Shown one piece after another: positions 17,064 to 25,761 of a stretch of DNA of 64,000 nt. The stretch spans positions 62,001-126,000 of the forward strand of contig CAZOPV010000005.1 in assembly GCA_964582085.1 (NCBI GenBank), given 5' to 3'. Each line of letters opens with the position of its first letter. Position 1 is the first letter of the stretch. Made by a program: the position numbers and the translations under genes. This stretch comes from JADGNF01 sp964582085. Lineage in GTDB: Archaea; Thermoproteota; Bathyarchaeia; Bathyarchaeales; Bathycorpusculaceae. Below the pieces are notes generated by a model. The model saw nothing but the letters and a program-made list of their open reading frames with translations. It was not told the DNA's origin and ran no database searches.

Positions 17064-18725
17064 ATGGCACAAAGTGGAACAGTTCCCGTTCTCGTCTTAA
17101 AAGAAGGCACCGGAAGAACAACCGGCCGTGAAGCACAAAAAAACAACATAATGGCTGCAAAAATTATTGCTGAAACCATAAAGAGCACTTTAGGCCCCTG
17201 CGGTATGGACAAGATGCTGGTCACAAGCTTCGGAGACGTTGCCATAACAAATGACGGCGCAACCATAATGAAGGAACTTGATGTACAGCACCCAGCGGCG
17301 AAAATGCTGGTGGAAGTTGCCAAAGCGCAGGATAACGAGGTAGGCGATGGAACTACAACTGCTGTGGTCTTGTCAGGCGAATTACTTGCCAAAGCTGAGA
17401 ATTTATTAGATAAGAATGTTCATCCAACTGTGATTATAGAAGGCTTCAAGAAGGCAAGCGAAAAAGCCCAAGAAATTTTGGATAAACTTGCTATGCCTAT
17501 CAGCCTTGGAGACGACAAAACACTACGTGAGGTTGCACTAACAAGCTTAGCCAGTAAAGGTGTTGCCAACGCCAAAGAACACTTCGCTAAAATCAGCGTT
17601 GAAGCTGTCAAACAAGTTTCTGAAGCAGTAAACGGCAAGGTTAAAGCGGATATTGATCTGATCAAAGTGATCAAGAAACATGGCAAAAGTCTTGAAGAAA
17701 CTGAACTCGTTAAGGGCATGGTCATCGACAAAGAAGTTGCCAGTTCACAGATGCCTAAAGTAATTGAAAACGCCAAAATCGCACTTCTCAACACCAAATT
17801 GGAAATTGAAAAAACCGAATTTGACGCAAAAATCAACATTGAAAGCCCTGAGCAAATGAACTCTTTCCTTGATGAAGAAGAACGCATGCTTAAGGAGATG
17901 GCAAACAAAATCTGCAAAACAGGCGCTAACGTTGTTTTCTGCGAAAAGGGCGTTGATGATATGGCACTTCACTTCTTGGCCAAGGCCGGTGTACTCGCTG
18001 TGAAAAGTGTAAGTAGCAGCGACATGGAAAAACTTGCCCGAGCCACAGGTGGTAAAATCTTAGCCAGTGTTGAAGATCTCACCTCAGATGCATTAGGCAA
18101 CGCCAAAAAGGTTGAGGAAGCAAAAATTGGTGACGACAAGCTTATCTACATACGTGATTGTAAGAACCCGAAGGCTGTAACCATAGTCATACGAGGCGGC
18201 ACCGACCACGTTATAGATGAAGCTGAACGTTCAATGCATGATGCGCTATGTGTAATCCGCAACGCCATAGAGGACGGTAAAATTGTTGCCGGAGGAGGAG
18301 CAGCTGAAGCTGAAGTTGCCAAGAACTTGCGTGCTTACGCAGTTAAAGTTGGCGGACGTGAACAACTAGCAGTTGAGGCATTTGCCGAAGCAGTTGAATG
18401 CATCCCGTTAACTCTAGCTGAAAACGCAGGTCTAGATCCAATTGACATCATGGTAAATCTGAGGGCTAAACATGAAAATCCCGACAACAAAAATTTCGGC
18501 ATAGATGTTAACACAGGCAAAATTGTAAATATGATAGAACAAGTAGTTCTTGAACCACTACGCGTAAAACAGCAAGTCATAAAGTCAGCCACCGAAGCAG
18601 CCAACATGATCTTAAAAATCGACGACCTCATCAGCATCAAAGGCACAGCAGGTAAGACTCCACCGATGCCCTCAGGAGCAGGCGGAATGGGCGGCATGGG
18701 TGGAATGGGAGATATGCCCTACTAA
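17064..18725 (+). CDS. thsA: Thermosome subunit (group II chaperonin)
   Basis: ATP-driven protein-folding chamber subunit. NDGATI (63-68) and GDGTTTAVVL (94-103) form the nucleotide site; the apical domain with its built-in lid lies around 200-370; the equatorial return contains VAGGGAAEAEVA. The tail ends in GGMGGMGGMGDMPY, the usual flexible Gly-Met repeat. 553 residues is standard. ATG at 17064 follows GGTGAAAAGA; a TATA-like GAATTTAAGA lies at 17021-17030. Only one subunit gene is present here. Confidence 0.96.
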   Translation: MAQSGTVPVLVLKEGTGRTTGREAQKNNIMAAKIIAETIKSTLGPCGMDKMLVTSFGDVAITNDGATIMKELDVQHPAAKMLVEVAKAQDNEVGDGTTTAVVLSGELLAKAENLLDKNVHPTVIIEGFKKASEKAQEILDKLAMPISLGDDKTLREVALTSLASKGVANAKEHFAKISVEAVKQVSEAVNGKVKADIDLIKVIKKHGKSLEETELVKGMVIDKEVASSQMPKVIENAKIALLNTKLEIEKTEFDAKINIESPEQMNSFLDEEERMLKEMANKICKTGANVVFCEKGVDDMALHFLAKAGVLAVKSVSSSDMEKLARATGGKILASVEDLTSDALGNAKKVEEAKIGDDKLIYIRDCKNPKAVTIVIRGGTDHVIDEAERSMHDALCVIRNAIEDGKIVAGGGAAEAEVAKNLRAYAVKVGGREQLAVEAFAEAVECIPLTLAENAGLDPIDIMVNLRAKHENPDNKNFGIDVNTGKIVNMIEQVVLEPLRVKQQVIKSATEAANMILKIDDLISIKGTAGKTPPMPSGAGGMGGMGGMGDMPY

Positions 18726-18844
18726 GGGCGCCCATTTTATTCTTTCTTTATTTAAAGAATTCAAAAAGAGATCATTTTTCTTTTCTACGCCAATTTTTAT
18801 ATTGTTGCAGAAACTCACTAATTGTATCTATGAAATTCTGAGGC

Positions 18845-19585
18845 GTGAAATCTGTGAAACATGTAAAAATCTCAGCGTTTGACTGCCCTGATGCGTGGTT
18901 TCGAACGTTAAACTGCATCTGGCAAGAAGGTGATACCTTTAAGGTTGGCTTTGGTTCAGAGGAAACCGAAACTAAGAAACTTAACATCTCAATCGAAATT
19001 GCCCACCCAGAAAATAGGCCACTAGTAAGCGACAAGGCTCCTTGTGACATGAGATACGTTCAAGGATACGCCCTAGAATATTTATGGTGCGGGGAAAAAC
19101 AAGACGAAGAAACCTACACGTACGGTAGCAGACTAAACACACCAATTAACCAGATAGAAGAAGCAGTGCAAAGGTATGTACAAGAGCAATGCGACAGACA
19201 AGTTACTATGGTCATCAGGTTACCTGAAGACGTCAAAAAATATGTCCGAGACAAAAAACATGAGCCGCCTTGCCTCAGCCTTATTGATACGGAAATTCTG
19301 GAAGGGAAAATGCACCTTACATGCTACTTCCGAAGCTGGGATGCCTACGCAGGATTACCTGCCAACATCGCAGGGCTGCAGTTATTCAACGAGGCATTTG
19401 TGAAGGAAATTAACAGTCGCGGTAACCTCGAATTGGAAACAGGGAAACTGATTTTCCACAGCAAAAACTGTCATATATACCAAAGACAATACAAACTTGT
19501 CGAGGAACTAATATCGCCAAAGAGTACTTCAAAAATGCAACGTTTGGCTCAAACTATGAAAAGTCGTTCAAATCAAAAAATATAG
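18845..19585 (+). CDS. Archaeal thymidylate synthase-like protein
   Basis: ThyA-fold family. The nucleophilic cysteine is C143 in HEPPCLSLID, followed at normal spacing by YFRSWDAYAGLPANIAGLQL, equivalent to the RS-x-D and GLPFNI motifs that bind phosphate and uracil ring. A late HIYQRQY parallels the ThyA HIY. At 246 residues it matches the shorter archaeal proteins annotated as TysY. The cofactor may be methylene-tetrahydromethanopterin, and a dCMP or dUMP hydroxymethylase role cannot be excluded. GTG at 18845 is chosen. Confidence 0.75.
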   Translation: MKSVKHVKISAFDCPDAWFRTLNCIWQEGDTFKVGFGSEETETKKLNISIEIAHPENRPLVSDKAPCDMRYVQGYALEYLWCGEKQDEETYTYGSRLNTPINQIEEAVQRYVQEQCDRQVTMVIRLPEDVKKYVRDKKHEPPCLSLIDTEILEGKMHLTCYFRSWDAYAGLPANIAGLQLFNEAFVKEINSRGNLELETGKLIFHSKNCHIYQRQYKLVEELISPKSTSKMQRLAQTMKSRSNQKI

Positions 19586-19661
19586 AACTCGACAGCACTC
19601 CAACCATGTTACATAACGATTAGAAACCTATTAGATTGCGTTACACATAATTTTGACAGTT

Positions 19662-20294
19662 TCACCAAAAACACTGGATGTAGTCTCTAAGTCTAAACGA
19701 CACGTCTAACGCTTTGGCTATGGCTTTAATTTTTTCTGTATTCACCTCAGGTAGCCTCACAGCGGAAATTTCCACCTCTAAACCAGCAGCTTTGGCTTTC
19801 CCTATAAAGTCCAACACAGTTCCAAAGGCATCTTCGAAAGTAGGTCTACAATTTTCATTGTAAGTTTCTGAATCGTGTCCATTCAAGCTGACGCTAACCT
19901 TGCTGATCCCTCCCGCGCATAACTCCAAGGCAACATCTCTACCTTTATTCAAAACGTAACCGTGACCATTTGTATCTAATCTAATAACCAGAGAACTGCC
20001 ACTCCTACGTTTGATCCAACGGGCAATATCCAACAGTACATCCAATCGTTCCGTAGGTTCGCCAAACCCTGTAAAAACCACTTCATGCCAACGTCTCATG
20101 CTTAAAACTTGCTCCAACTCAGCTTCAACTTCAGCTATTGTTGGCTCAGTTTTAAGTTTAAGATTAAAACCGCCAACACCCTGTTTGAAATTACGCAAAC
20201 AGAACCAGCAACGATTAGAACACTTGTTAGTGATGTTTAGGTAAAGACTACTGCCTAACCAGTAAACTACGTTGGGTTTTTCATCTGTAATCAA
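19662..20294 (-). CDS. Radical SAM protein (TatD-associated type)
   Basis: AdoMet radical enzyme of 210 residues. The FeS motif is C25-x3-C29-x2-C32 in NKCSNRCWFC, followed by a glycine-rich FTGFGEPTERLD and LDTNGHG. The YLNITNKCSNRC opening resembles the short radical SAM family often linked to TatD nucleases; no TatD gene is in view. The substrate is unknown. It is convergent with the thymidylate synthase-like gene. Confidence 0.75.
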   Translation of the reverse strand: MITDEKPNVVYWLGSSLYLNITNKCSNRCWFCLRNFKQGVGGFNLKLKTEPTIAEVEAELEQVLSMRRWHEVVFTGFGEPTERLDVLLDIARWIKRRSGSSLVIRLDTNGHGYVLNKGRDVALELCAGGISKVSVSLNGHDSETYNENCRPTFEDAFGTVLDFIGKAKAAGLEVEISAVRLPEVNTEKIKAIAKALDVSFRLRDYIQCFW

Positions 20295-20402
20295 ACGCTT
20301 CCACTCATTTCATAATAAGATTCTGCTATATAGATTACATAGTTTACGTTCATAAACATTAAAACCAAAACAGAACTCTACCAAAGAAGTGAGAGACATC
20401 AC

Positions 20403-20489
20403 ATGAAGAAAGTACCGCAGTTTGAATACGAGATTCCTCGTTATAAGAAACCACCCCAAACATGGCCTGATTGGGGCTACAAGAGGTAA
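20403..20489 (+). CDS. Candidate 28-residue small protein
   Basis: ATG at 20403 starts a 28-codon frame, MKKVPQFEYEIPRYKKPPQT then WPDWGYKR, ending TAA at 20489. It is rich in Pro, Lys, Tyr and Trp and has coding-like codon use. It lies in an otherwise empty 320-bp gap. TATA-like CTATATAGA sits near 20329. The ribosome site is weak (GTGAG). No family recognised; could be chance. Confidence 0.3.
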   Translation: MKKVPQFEYEIPRYKKPPQTWPDWGYKR

Positions 20490-20615
20490 AAACCTAAAAT
20501 AAAATAAACTAACCCCAACCATGGGCAGCATTCACTTTAAAGCCCAAAGCAAAGTTTATTATACGTCAGCAGTGCAAGTTGAATTTTAAATGGTTCTACT
20601 ACTCATAAATCTGTC

Positions 20616-21152
20616 TCAGGTGATTTTGTTGGTTAAGACAGCCATCTTCTTGACGAATATTTTGATATCTTCAGGTTGCCCATAAACGGTTAACTGACCA
20701 GTGGGTTCTTCTCGGAAGTTCAGATTCGTTTGAGTTGCAAGCTCCTCCAGCTTCTCCAAAGGTAAACTTGGCAGCGGTTCAATGCGGATCCACTTCTGGT
20801 CAGGCGGCACACCCGTCATGAAACGGGTTTCCCCGTTCGGTTTATCTAATTCAAATTGGGTACAGCCGCATTCGTCGATAGTTGCTTGCTCTAACAATCT
20901 TAGCCATTCGTCAACTTTTTCAGGGACAAAATGCTTTTGGGCTTCAGTTATTAAGTAGGCTTCTACACTTCCAAGATATTCTTCAATTTTAGGAGCAGTT
21001 TCACCAAGGTCTTTTTGGCTTACACTCATAACTTTTAGCAAAACACGTGCGGCCTTCAAGTCTCCTAAAACATTTTCTGGTATAGTGACACCTTTTTTTC
21101 TTAGCGCAATTATTATTACTTCCAGTATCTGTGACCTATCAGTGTATCCCAT
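20616..21152 (-). CDS. Conserved archaeal protein, DUF2096-like
   Basis: Uncharacterised soluble protein of about 178 residues. The N-terminal helical part (LRKKGVTIPENVLGDLKAAR) resembles archaeal DUF2096 proteins; a C-terminal alpha/beta part follows. I chose ATG at 21152 because GGAGAA precedes it at good spacing; the frame can be extended to ATG 21167 or TTG 21224 without such a site. It lies 89 bp downstream of a DUF2095 gene on the same strand, a pairing consistent with shared function. Confidence 0.6.
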   Translation of the reverse strand: MGYTDRSQILEVIIIALRKKGVTIPENVLGDLKAARVLLKVMSVSQKDLGETAPKIEEYLGSVEAYLITEAQKHFVPEKVDEWLRLLEQATIDECGCTQFELDKPNGETRFMTGVPPDQKWIRIEPLPSLPLEKLEELATQTNLNFREEPTGQLTVYGQPEDIKIFVKKMAVLTNKIT

Positions 21153-21241
21153 AGCAGTTTTCTCCATTACAACCTTTACTCTGTGCAAGTAATAAACAGT
21201 TTCCGTCCAAGAAGAACCGGGCAAAAAAAATCGAGAAAAAT

Positions 21242-21628
21242 TTAACAGATTCCGCCCTCTTTAAAATAGTAATTATCTTCTTTTTTCGAGCCGAAACTGC
21301 GTACACCTTTTGTTTTAAGTTGATTTTTTAATTCACACGCCTTAGTTTCGGTTAATTCGCCACGTTTCTCCATATAGGTTATTATTTCTTCAGCCTGTTT
21401 CTCCGTGTCGCATCTACGGATAAAATCGATCACGTCTGGAGTGTAATGTCGGAATTTGTCAGCAACAGGCAAAATTTCCTGCCCGTTTGCCATTGCTTTC
21501 TCTGCAGCAATCGGGTCTTTGCGCACGGCATCTATAGAAATTTTGTTTTGGCCACCTTCAAGCTCTTCGAACAGATGAGGAAACATTTTTTTTAGATCTT
21601 TTTTGTCAGTTTCCACGATTACCCGCAA
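21242..21628 (-). CDS. Conserved archaeal protein, DUF2095 family
   Basis: 128 residues with the landmarks DVIDFIRRCDTEKQAEEII and GVRSFGSKKEDNYY that I associate with this archaea-only family of unknown function. It is hydrophilic with no membrane segment. It is upstream of the DUF2096-like gene on the same strand. No catalytic residues or metal site are evident. Confidence 0.7.
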   Translation of the reverse strand: MRVIVETDKKDLKKMFPHLFEELEGGQNKISIDAVRKDPIAAEKAMANGQEILPVADKFRHYTPDVIDFIRRCDTEKQAEEIITYMEKRGELTETKACELKNQLKTKGVRSFGSKKEDNYYFKEGGIC

Positions 21629-21704
21629 CTATATATCTGTTATGTGAAGGCATCTTTAAGTCCTTTTTCACATAAAAAACAAAACAGCCATGACCAACGT
21701 GTTT

Positions 21705-22322
21705 TCAAAAAGGAACAAAACGTTGAGTAGGGTTAGTTTTGAGGAGTTTTTCTAGCACTCCGATCCCGAGTCCCCGCATTTCGTCTCCGAATGTTTCACA
21801 GAAACGTTTTTTGCCGACCTCTTCGATGCTCCGCACAACAACTTCCGCATTGTACTTCTTCCAAGTCGCAAGATGAATATGAACAGAAGGCACAGGTTTT
21901 CCCTGTTCTACCACAACAATACGTTCAACACTAAAAACCGTTAGCTTCTTTTGCTTTCGAAGAATTGATGCAACTTCAATGTCGTCCCCGTAAACAGCTA
22001 TGTCTATGTCGCTTCCATGCCTGATTGTGCCACGCCAAACACTTCCTACCAGTAAAGGTCTATACGTTTTGAGAAGCTTCATCAGCTTTAGTGCTTCCGT
22101 CCGCATTTCAACAAGTCGCTTAAATCGACTTGCCCCCTCGTTTTCCTCGGCAATATTGTCCAGTTCTATTGCAACTTCTACGTTTCTGGGGATAATATGA
22201 ACACCAACATTAAAAGCGGCTTTCAACTTTGCCTGCTTGTACTCTTTTTCCAAGCCAAAATATAGTAAGGTTGCAGCTTCCCGCGCAACTTTCTCACGTA
22301 AACCTGCAGAACGAGAGTTCAT
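21705..22322 (-). CDS. Nucleotidyltransferase-fold protein, archaeal
   Basis: A polymerase-beta-like nucleotidyltransferase core: VGSVWRGTIRHGSDIDIAVY places the GS motif at 93-94 and the metal-binding pair D105-x-D107. A helical region of about 90 residues precedes it. A third acidic residue may be in the VPSVHIHL strand, where His replaces the usual Asp, so catalysis is uncertain. 205 residues; substrate unknown. It sits 20 bp downstream of the GT4 glycosyltransferase stop on neither shared motif nor obvious pathway. Confidence 0.7.
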   Translation of the reverse strand: MNSRSAGLREKVAREAATLLYFGLEKEYKQAKLKAAFNVGVHIIPRNVEVAIELDNIAEENEGASRFKRLVEMRTEALKLMKLLKTYRPLLVGSVWRGTIRHGSDIDIAVYGDDIEVASILRKQKKLTVFSVERIVVVEQGKPVPSVHIHLATWKKYNAEVVVRSIEEVGKKRFCETFGDEMRGLGIGVLEKLLKTNPTQRFVPF

Positions 22323-22342
22323 GTTTCACCATTTACTGAGCT

Positions 22343-23593
22343 TCAGCGGTTAAGAATGTTCTCATATAATTCCAATGTTTTTTCGGCAATTCGGCTCCAA
22401 GTAAACTCAGCGAGAACTCGTTTTCTGCCGTTTTTGCCAAGCCATCTACGGCGTTCAGGACTTTCCAATGCGCTCATAATGCCCCAAGCAATATCCGAAG
22501 GGTTGTTGGGATCAACGTGGTAGCCACACTGGTCTTCTCCGCAGCAGATAACAATTTCGCGCATACCACTGATACCTGCTGCTCCCACAACTACGGGTTT
22601 CTCCATAGCCATTGCTTCGAGAGCCACAATACCGAAAGGTTCGTAGAGACTGGGAAACACTGCAAGATCACATGCAGCATAATGGAGGATACGCTCTTCT
22701 TCTGAAATGAAGTCGAAACGGAACCTAACATACTCACCCATACGAATCGTTCTGACGAGGTTTTGCAGATATTCCTGCAGTTCTCCTACGCCCACAATGA
22801 CCAAGCGAACTTTGGGGAACTTGGGTAAAATGTGAGGTAAAGCCATGATAAGTTTGTCAACGCCTTTAACGCCCACCAGTCTACCAAGGAAAAGGATCAT
22901 AAAATCGTCATCTTTCAAACCATAGTATTCCCTAATTTTCTTCGCTTGCTCTTTAGATACACCTGCAGGGTCATATTTTTGGGGATCCACACCATTATAG
23001 CTCACATAGATCTTGTCCCGAGGAAAACCAAGTTGGATAAGCTCATCTTTCATTGCATACGAAACCGTAACAACCATGTCGGCAAATTTTCCTCCACGCA
23101 ACTCAATGTTGCTAACTACACTTGAACCGTTACCCAAAGTACGTCCTTGCTCAGTGGAATGCACATGAAAAGCTAATGGCAAACCGCTTTCTTTTTTGAC
23201 AGTGATTCCACCCATAACTGAAAGCCAATCATGAGCTACCACAAGGTCGTAGTTCATTGCTTCCTTTCTGATGAGGTCATTGACCAGTTTAGCCGCAGTT
23301 AAGTAGTTATAAACTAAAAGCTTACCAAAAAAATGAATACCACGACCCCATTTCCTTATGTCCTCTGCAATTACGTCAGGTAAAGAATCAGAAACGTCCA
23401 GATGAAGAGGCCGATGGATTTCGATGCCGCGCCAGATCTCCCTCGTAGGCATCGAGCCTTCATCATCGTTCATGGTGAAAACTGTAACGTCGTGGTCTGT
23501 GAGAACAAATTTTCGTGTGATCTCAGCCGCGTAAGTCCCTAAACCGCCCACTATTTTTGGTGGATATTCATAAACCAGAACTGCAATTTTCAT
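22343..23593 (-). CDS. GT4-family glycosyltransferase, glycogen synthase-like
   Basis: GT-B fold enzyme. The N terminus MKIAVLVYEYPPKIVGGLGT carries the Gly-rich loop, the donor domain has FLGRLVGVKGVDKLI and the C terminus has FPSLYEPFGIVALEAMA with the E-x7-E pair. This resembles archaeal glycogen/starch synthase-like proteins of about 420 residues. The frame stays open to 23863, but the extra 90 residues lack family similarity; ATG at 23593 has GGTG six bases upstream, so I use it. Neighbouring FBP aldolase/phosphatase would supply hexose phosphate, consistent with storage sugar synthesis (inference). Confidence 0.8.
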   Translation of the reverse strand: MKIAVLVYEYPPKIVGGLGTYAAEITRKFVLTDHDVTVFTMNDDEGSMPTREIWRGIEIHRPLHLDVSDSLPDVIAEDIRKWGRGIHFFGKLLVYNYLTAAKLVNDLIRKEAMNYDLVVAHDWLSVMGGITVKKESGLPLAFHVHSTEQGRTLGNGSSVVSNIELRGGKFADMVVTVSYAMKDELIQLGFPRDKIYVSYNGVDPQKYDPAGVSKEQAKKIREYYGLKDDDFMILFLGRLVGVKGVDKLIMALPHILPKFPKVRLVIVGVGELQEYLQNLVRTIRMGEYVRFRFDFISEEERILHYAACDLAVFPSLYEPFGIVALEAMAMEKPVVVGAAGISGMREIVICCGEDQCGYHVDPNNPSDIAWGIMSALESPERRRWLGKNGRKRVLAEFTWSRIAEKTLELYENILNR

Positions 23594-23866
23594 GGTTGCA
23601 CCGTTAACCTGTAAAATGTTGTTGATTCTACTAAAGCTTTGCTCACAGAGCTTAAAATCTGCAAGTTTATTGGGTGTTACACATAATGAGGTGGGGTTTG
23701 CAGCAACATGAACTTTGCCGTCGATCGAAGACTGAGAGATAGTAGGGTGTCTTTTTTTTGGTTTAAAGAAGAAAGCTAAAATAGTTAGTTGACAAAGAAA
23801 GGTAGAGAAAACAATTGAAAACATAAAAAAAGTCGGAGACAGTTTTCGACCGTTACATACCAATGT

Positions 23867-25006
23867 TCAACCTATTTCCTGAAAAGGTACGAAGCGTTTC
23901 CCCAATTTCTCCAAAATTTGTGACATAGAAGTGTATTCTAATTCTTCAGAACCCAAACGAGCAGGTTCGAATTCGCCCATCCGCCGCAATGCATTGCCGT
24001 TCAAAACGGCTTCGCGACGTGCTTCGTCAAATGCAGGGTCGTCAAATAAATCAGCAATCATAGGGTTACCATCATCGTCTGTAGCTATTTTTCCGTTGGC
24101 CACCTGGAAACCTAACGCCACAATCCTTGGTGGCCCATCAAAAGCTGTGCATTTGGAGTCTTTAAGTCCAACAGGCATGAGCGGTCCCCAATGGCTACCC
24201 CGCATCCAGCCTTGCACAAAATAGGTGTGCATAAAGGGTGCTAAAAGTTCGCCCACTGCAGGGAGGCCATGTTGTGCTCGTGTTATCATAACAGGATCGT
24301 CTTTTCCCACGTATTTACCTGCAATTAAGGAGAGTTTGGAAACACTGCTTGCGGCGCATATGAGATTATCGTCCGCACGATATACTCGGGAGATGACGTA
24401 GCGTCCAACAGTGCCTATCAACGCAAGAAGTTCGTACATTTCTTCGGGACATTTAAGAGTTATGGATTTGTTTTCTAAGGTGTCGACCACTTCAAATTTA
24501 AAGCCACAAAGCATATGTGGATCAATTATTAGACCTGCAGTGTTCATAGGGTCGGCAAACATACGAAACAGCGGATAGTTGAAACTGCCTGCACTAGTTT
24601 TGTCTGCTGCAAAAACAACAACAGGGTCAGCACCGCGCTCTTCAAACTCCATCTCTGCCACACCTGGACCCATGCCGCAGATGTTGCCACTGAACGCCGT
24701 TTTTAAAAGGTCTTGTCCTGCACCGTATAACTTTAGTGTTAAAGCTTTGTCGGCAGCTTCGCGGAAGGTGTTCCATGCAAGTTCGTGTATCATGTGGTTG
24801 CGTTCCCCTTTCTCATGAGCTAATAGGAGTTCCAAATCGTCGCCGGCGTTGAATATGTAAAAATTGTTGATTAAGCTGTTTTCTACTGCTTCTTTGAGTT
24901 TTTTTTGGGCTATTTTAAAAAGAGGTTGAGGGACGATATGGTGACCGGCTAAGGAGCCGACGTCACATTTTATTAGGGATATTGTGGTTTTTTTGGGCAC
25001 AAGCAA
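23867..25006 (-). CDS. fbp: Fructose-1,6-bisphosphate aldolase/phosphatase (bifunctional, type V)
   Basis: Anabolic enzyme that condenses triose phosphates and dephosphorylates the product, making gluconeogenesis one-way. Seen: KCDVGSLAGHH metal and substrate motif near the N terminus, FNAGDDLELLL, GAGQDLL, FAADKTSAGSFNYPL and MRGSHWGPLMP. 379 residues is typical. TTG at 25006 begins MLVPKKTTIS; a TATA-like TTTAAATG about 25-30 bp upstream suggests a leaderless message, and GTG at 25000 is an alternative start. It diverges from a regulator gene. Confidence 0.93.
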   Translation of the reverse strand: MLVPKKTTISLIKCDVGSLAGHHIVPQPLFKIAQKKLKEAVENSLINNFYIFNAGDDLELLLAHEKGERNHMIHELAWNTFREAADKALTLKLYGAGQDLLKTAFSGNICGMGPGVAEMEFEERGADPVVVFAADKTSAGSFNYPLFRMFADPMNTAGLIIDPHMLCGFKFEVVDTLENKSITLKCPEEMYELLALIGTVGRYVISRVYRADDNLICAASSVSKLSLIAGKYVGKDDPVMITRAQHGLPAVGELLAPFMHTYFVQGWMRGSHWGPLMPVGLKDSKCTAFDGPPRIVALGFQVANGKIATDDDGNPMIADLFDDPAFDEARREAVLNGNALRRMGEFEPARLGSEELEYTSMSQILEKLGKRFVPFQEIG

Positions 25007-25106
25007 CCCATGGTTAGGTTCGGTTGAAATAACATTTAAAGTTTATTCTATAACTGGTTTTGAAGAAATCGAGAAATAGGAAAAGTACATATCATGTTTT
25101 GGTAAG

Positions 25107-25619
25107 GTGGTTGCTGTGGTTGATCTGTATGTAGTTACAGCTAAAGTTCCTGAAGACGTCTATAAGGAGATGCTCTTGCGTGTTCCCGAAGGAGATCGAA
25201 GCGATTTTATCCGTGAAGCTATAATGGAGAAACTACAAAAAACACCCAAGGCAGACAAAATTCTGCAATTAGAGGAGCGGATGAGCAAACTTGAAGAACA
25301 ACTTGCGAATGTACATAAGTGCCTCGCCGACTTGGAGCTTCTAACTTTTGGGCATCAAAAAGTCAATCCCTATAAATTTTGTAACGACGAATTGGACAAC
25401 AAAATTTTGGACTACCTCATACATTACAAGGGAGGTACCACGCCTGAACTGGCAGCATACCTCAAAATCAACCGCTGGCTCGTACTAAACCGACTACGAA
25501 AGATTCAGAAAAACTCCAAAAAACAATGCGGTAAATCCATCATAGACTACTACGGCGGAGTAAAAGCTGGTAAGAAAAAAGCATGGTGGATAAACGAAGA
25601 ATTCATCCAAGAAGAGTAG
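25107..25619 (+). CDS. Transcriptional regulator: ribbon-helix-helix, coiled coil, winged helix
   Basis: Residues 8-45 look like a ribbon-helix-helix domain (VPEDVYKEMLLRV followed by RSDFIREAIMEKL). Residues 50-80 form a heptad-rich coiled coil (EERMSKLEEQLANV). The C-terminal part (95-165) reads as a winged helix with YLKINRWLVLNRLRKI as recognition helix. GTG at 25107 opens the frame; GTG at 25116 has GGTGG at better spacing. It is divergent from fbp across a 100-bp shared promoter region, so fbp is a candidate target (inference). Confidence 0.7.
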   Translation: MVAVVDLYVVTAKVPEDVYKEMLLRVPEGDRSDFIREAIMEKLQKTPKADKILQLEERMSKLEEQLANVHKCLADLELLTFGHQKVNPYKFCNDELDNKILDYLIHYKGGTTPELAAYLKINRWLVLNRLRKIQKNSKKQCGKSIIDYYGGVKAGKKKAWWINEEFIQEE

Positions 25620-25659
25620 CGATTAACTTAAATTGAGAAAAAGAGTTGTTTGAGCAGTT

Positions 25660-25738
25660 GGGCCTGTAGCCGAGCACGGATTAAGGCGTCGGCCTCCGGA
25701 GCCGAAGAACCTGGGTTCAAATCCCAGCGGGCCCGCCA
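25660..25738 (+). tRNA. tRNA-Arg (anticodon CCG)
   Basis: Cloverleaf complete: acceptor GGGCCTG pairs with CGGGCCC, anticodon stem TCGGC/GCCGA around loop CTCCGGA (anticodon CCG), T arm CTGGG-TTCAAAT-CCCAG, discriminator G and an encoded CCA at 25736-25738. No intron. The last A of CCA is also the first base of an in-frame ATG at 25738 for the next gene. Confidence 0.95.
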
Positions 25739-25761
25739 TGATACAGGAGAAACATATTGTT

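Noticed and set aside
23594..23863. 90-residue N-terminal extension of the GT4 glycosyltransferase
   Set aside because: Low-complexity and not GT-like; ATG at 23593 begins the conserved Rossmann start and has a GGTG site.
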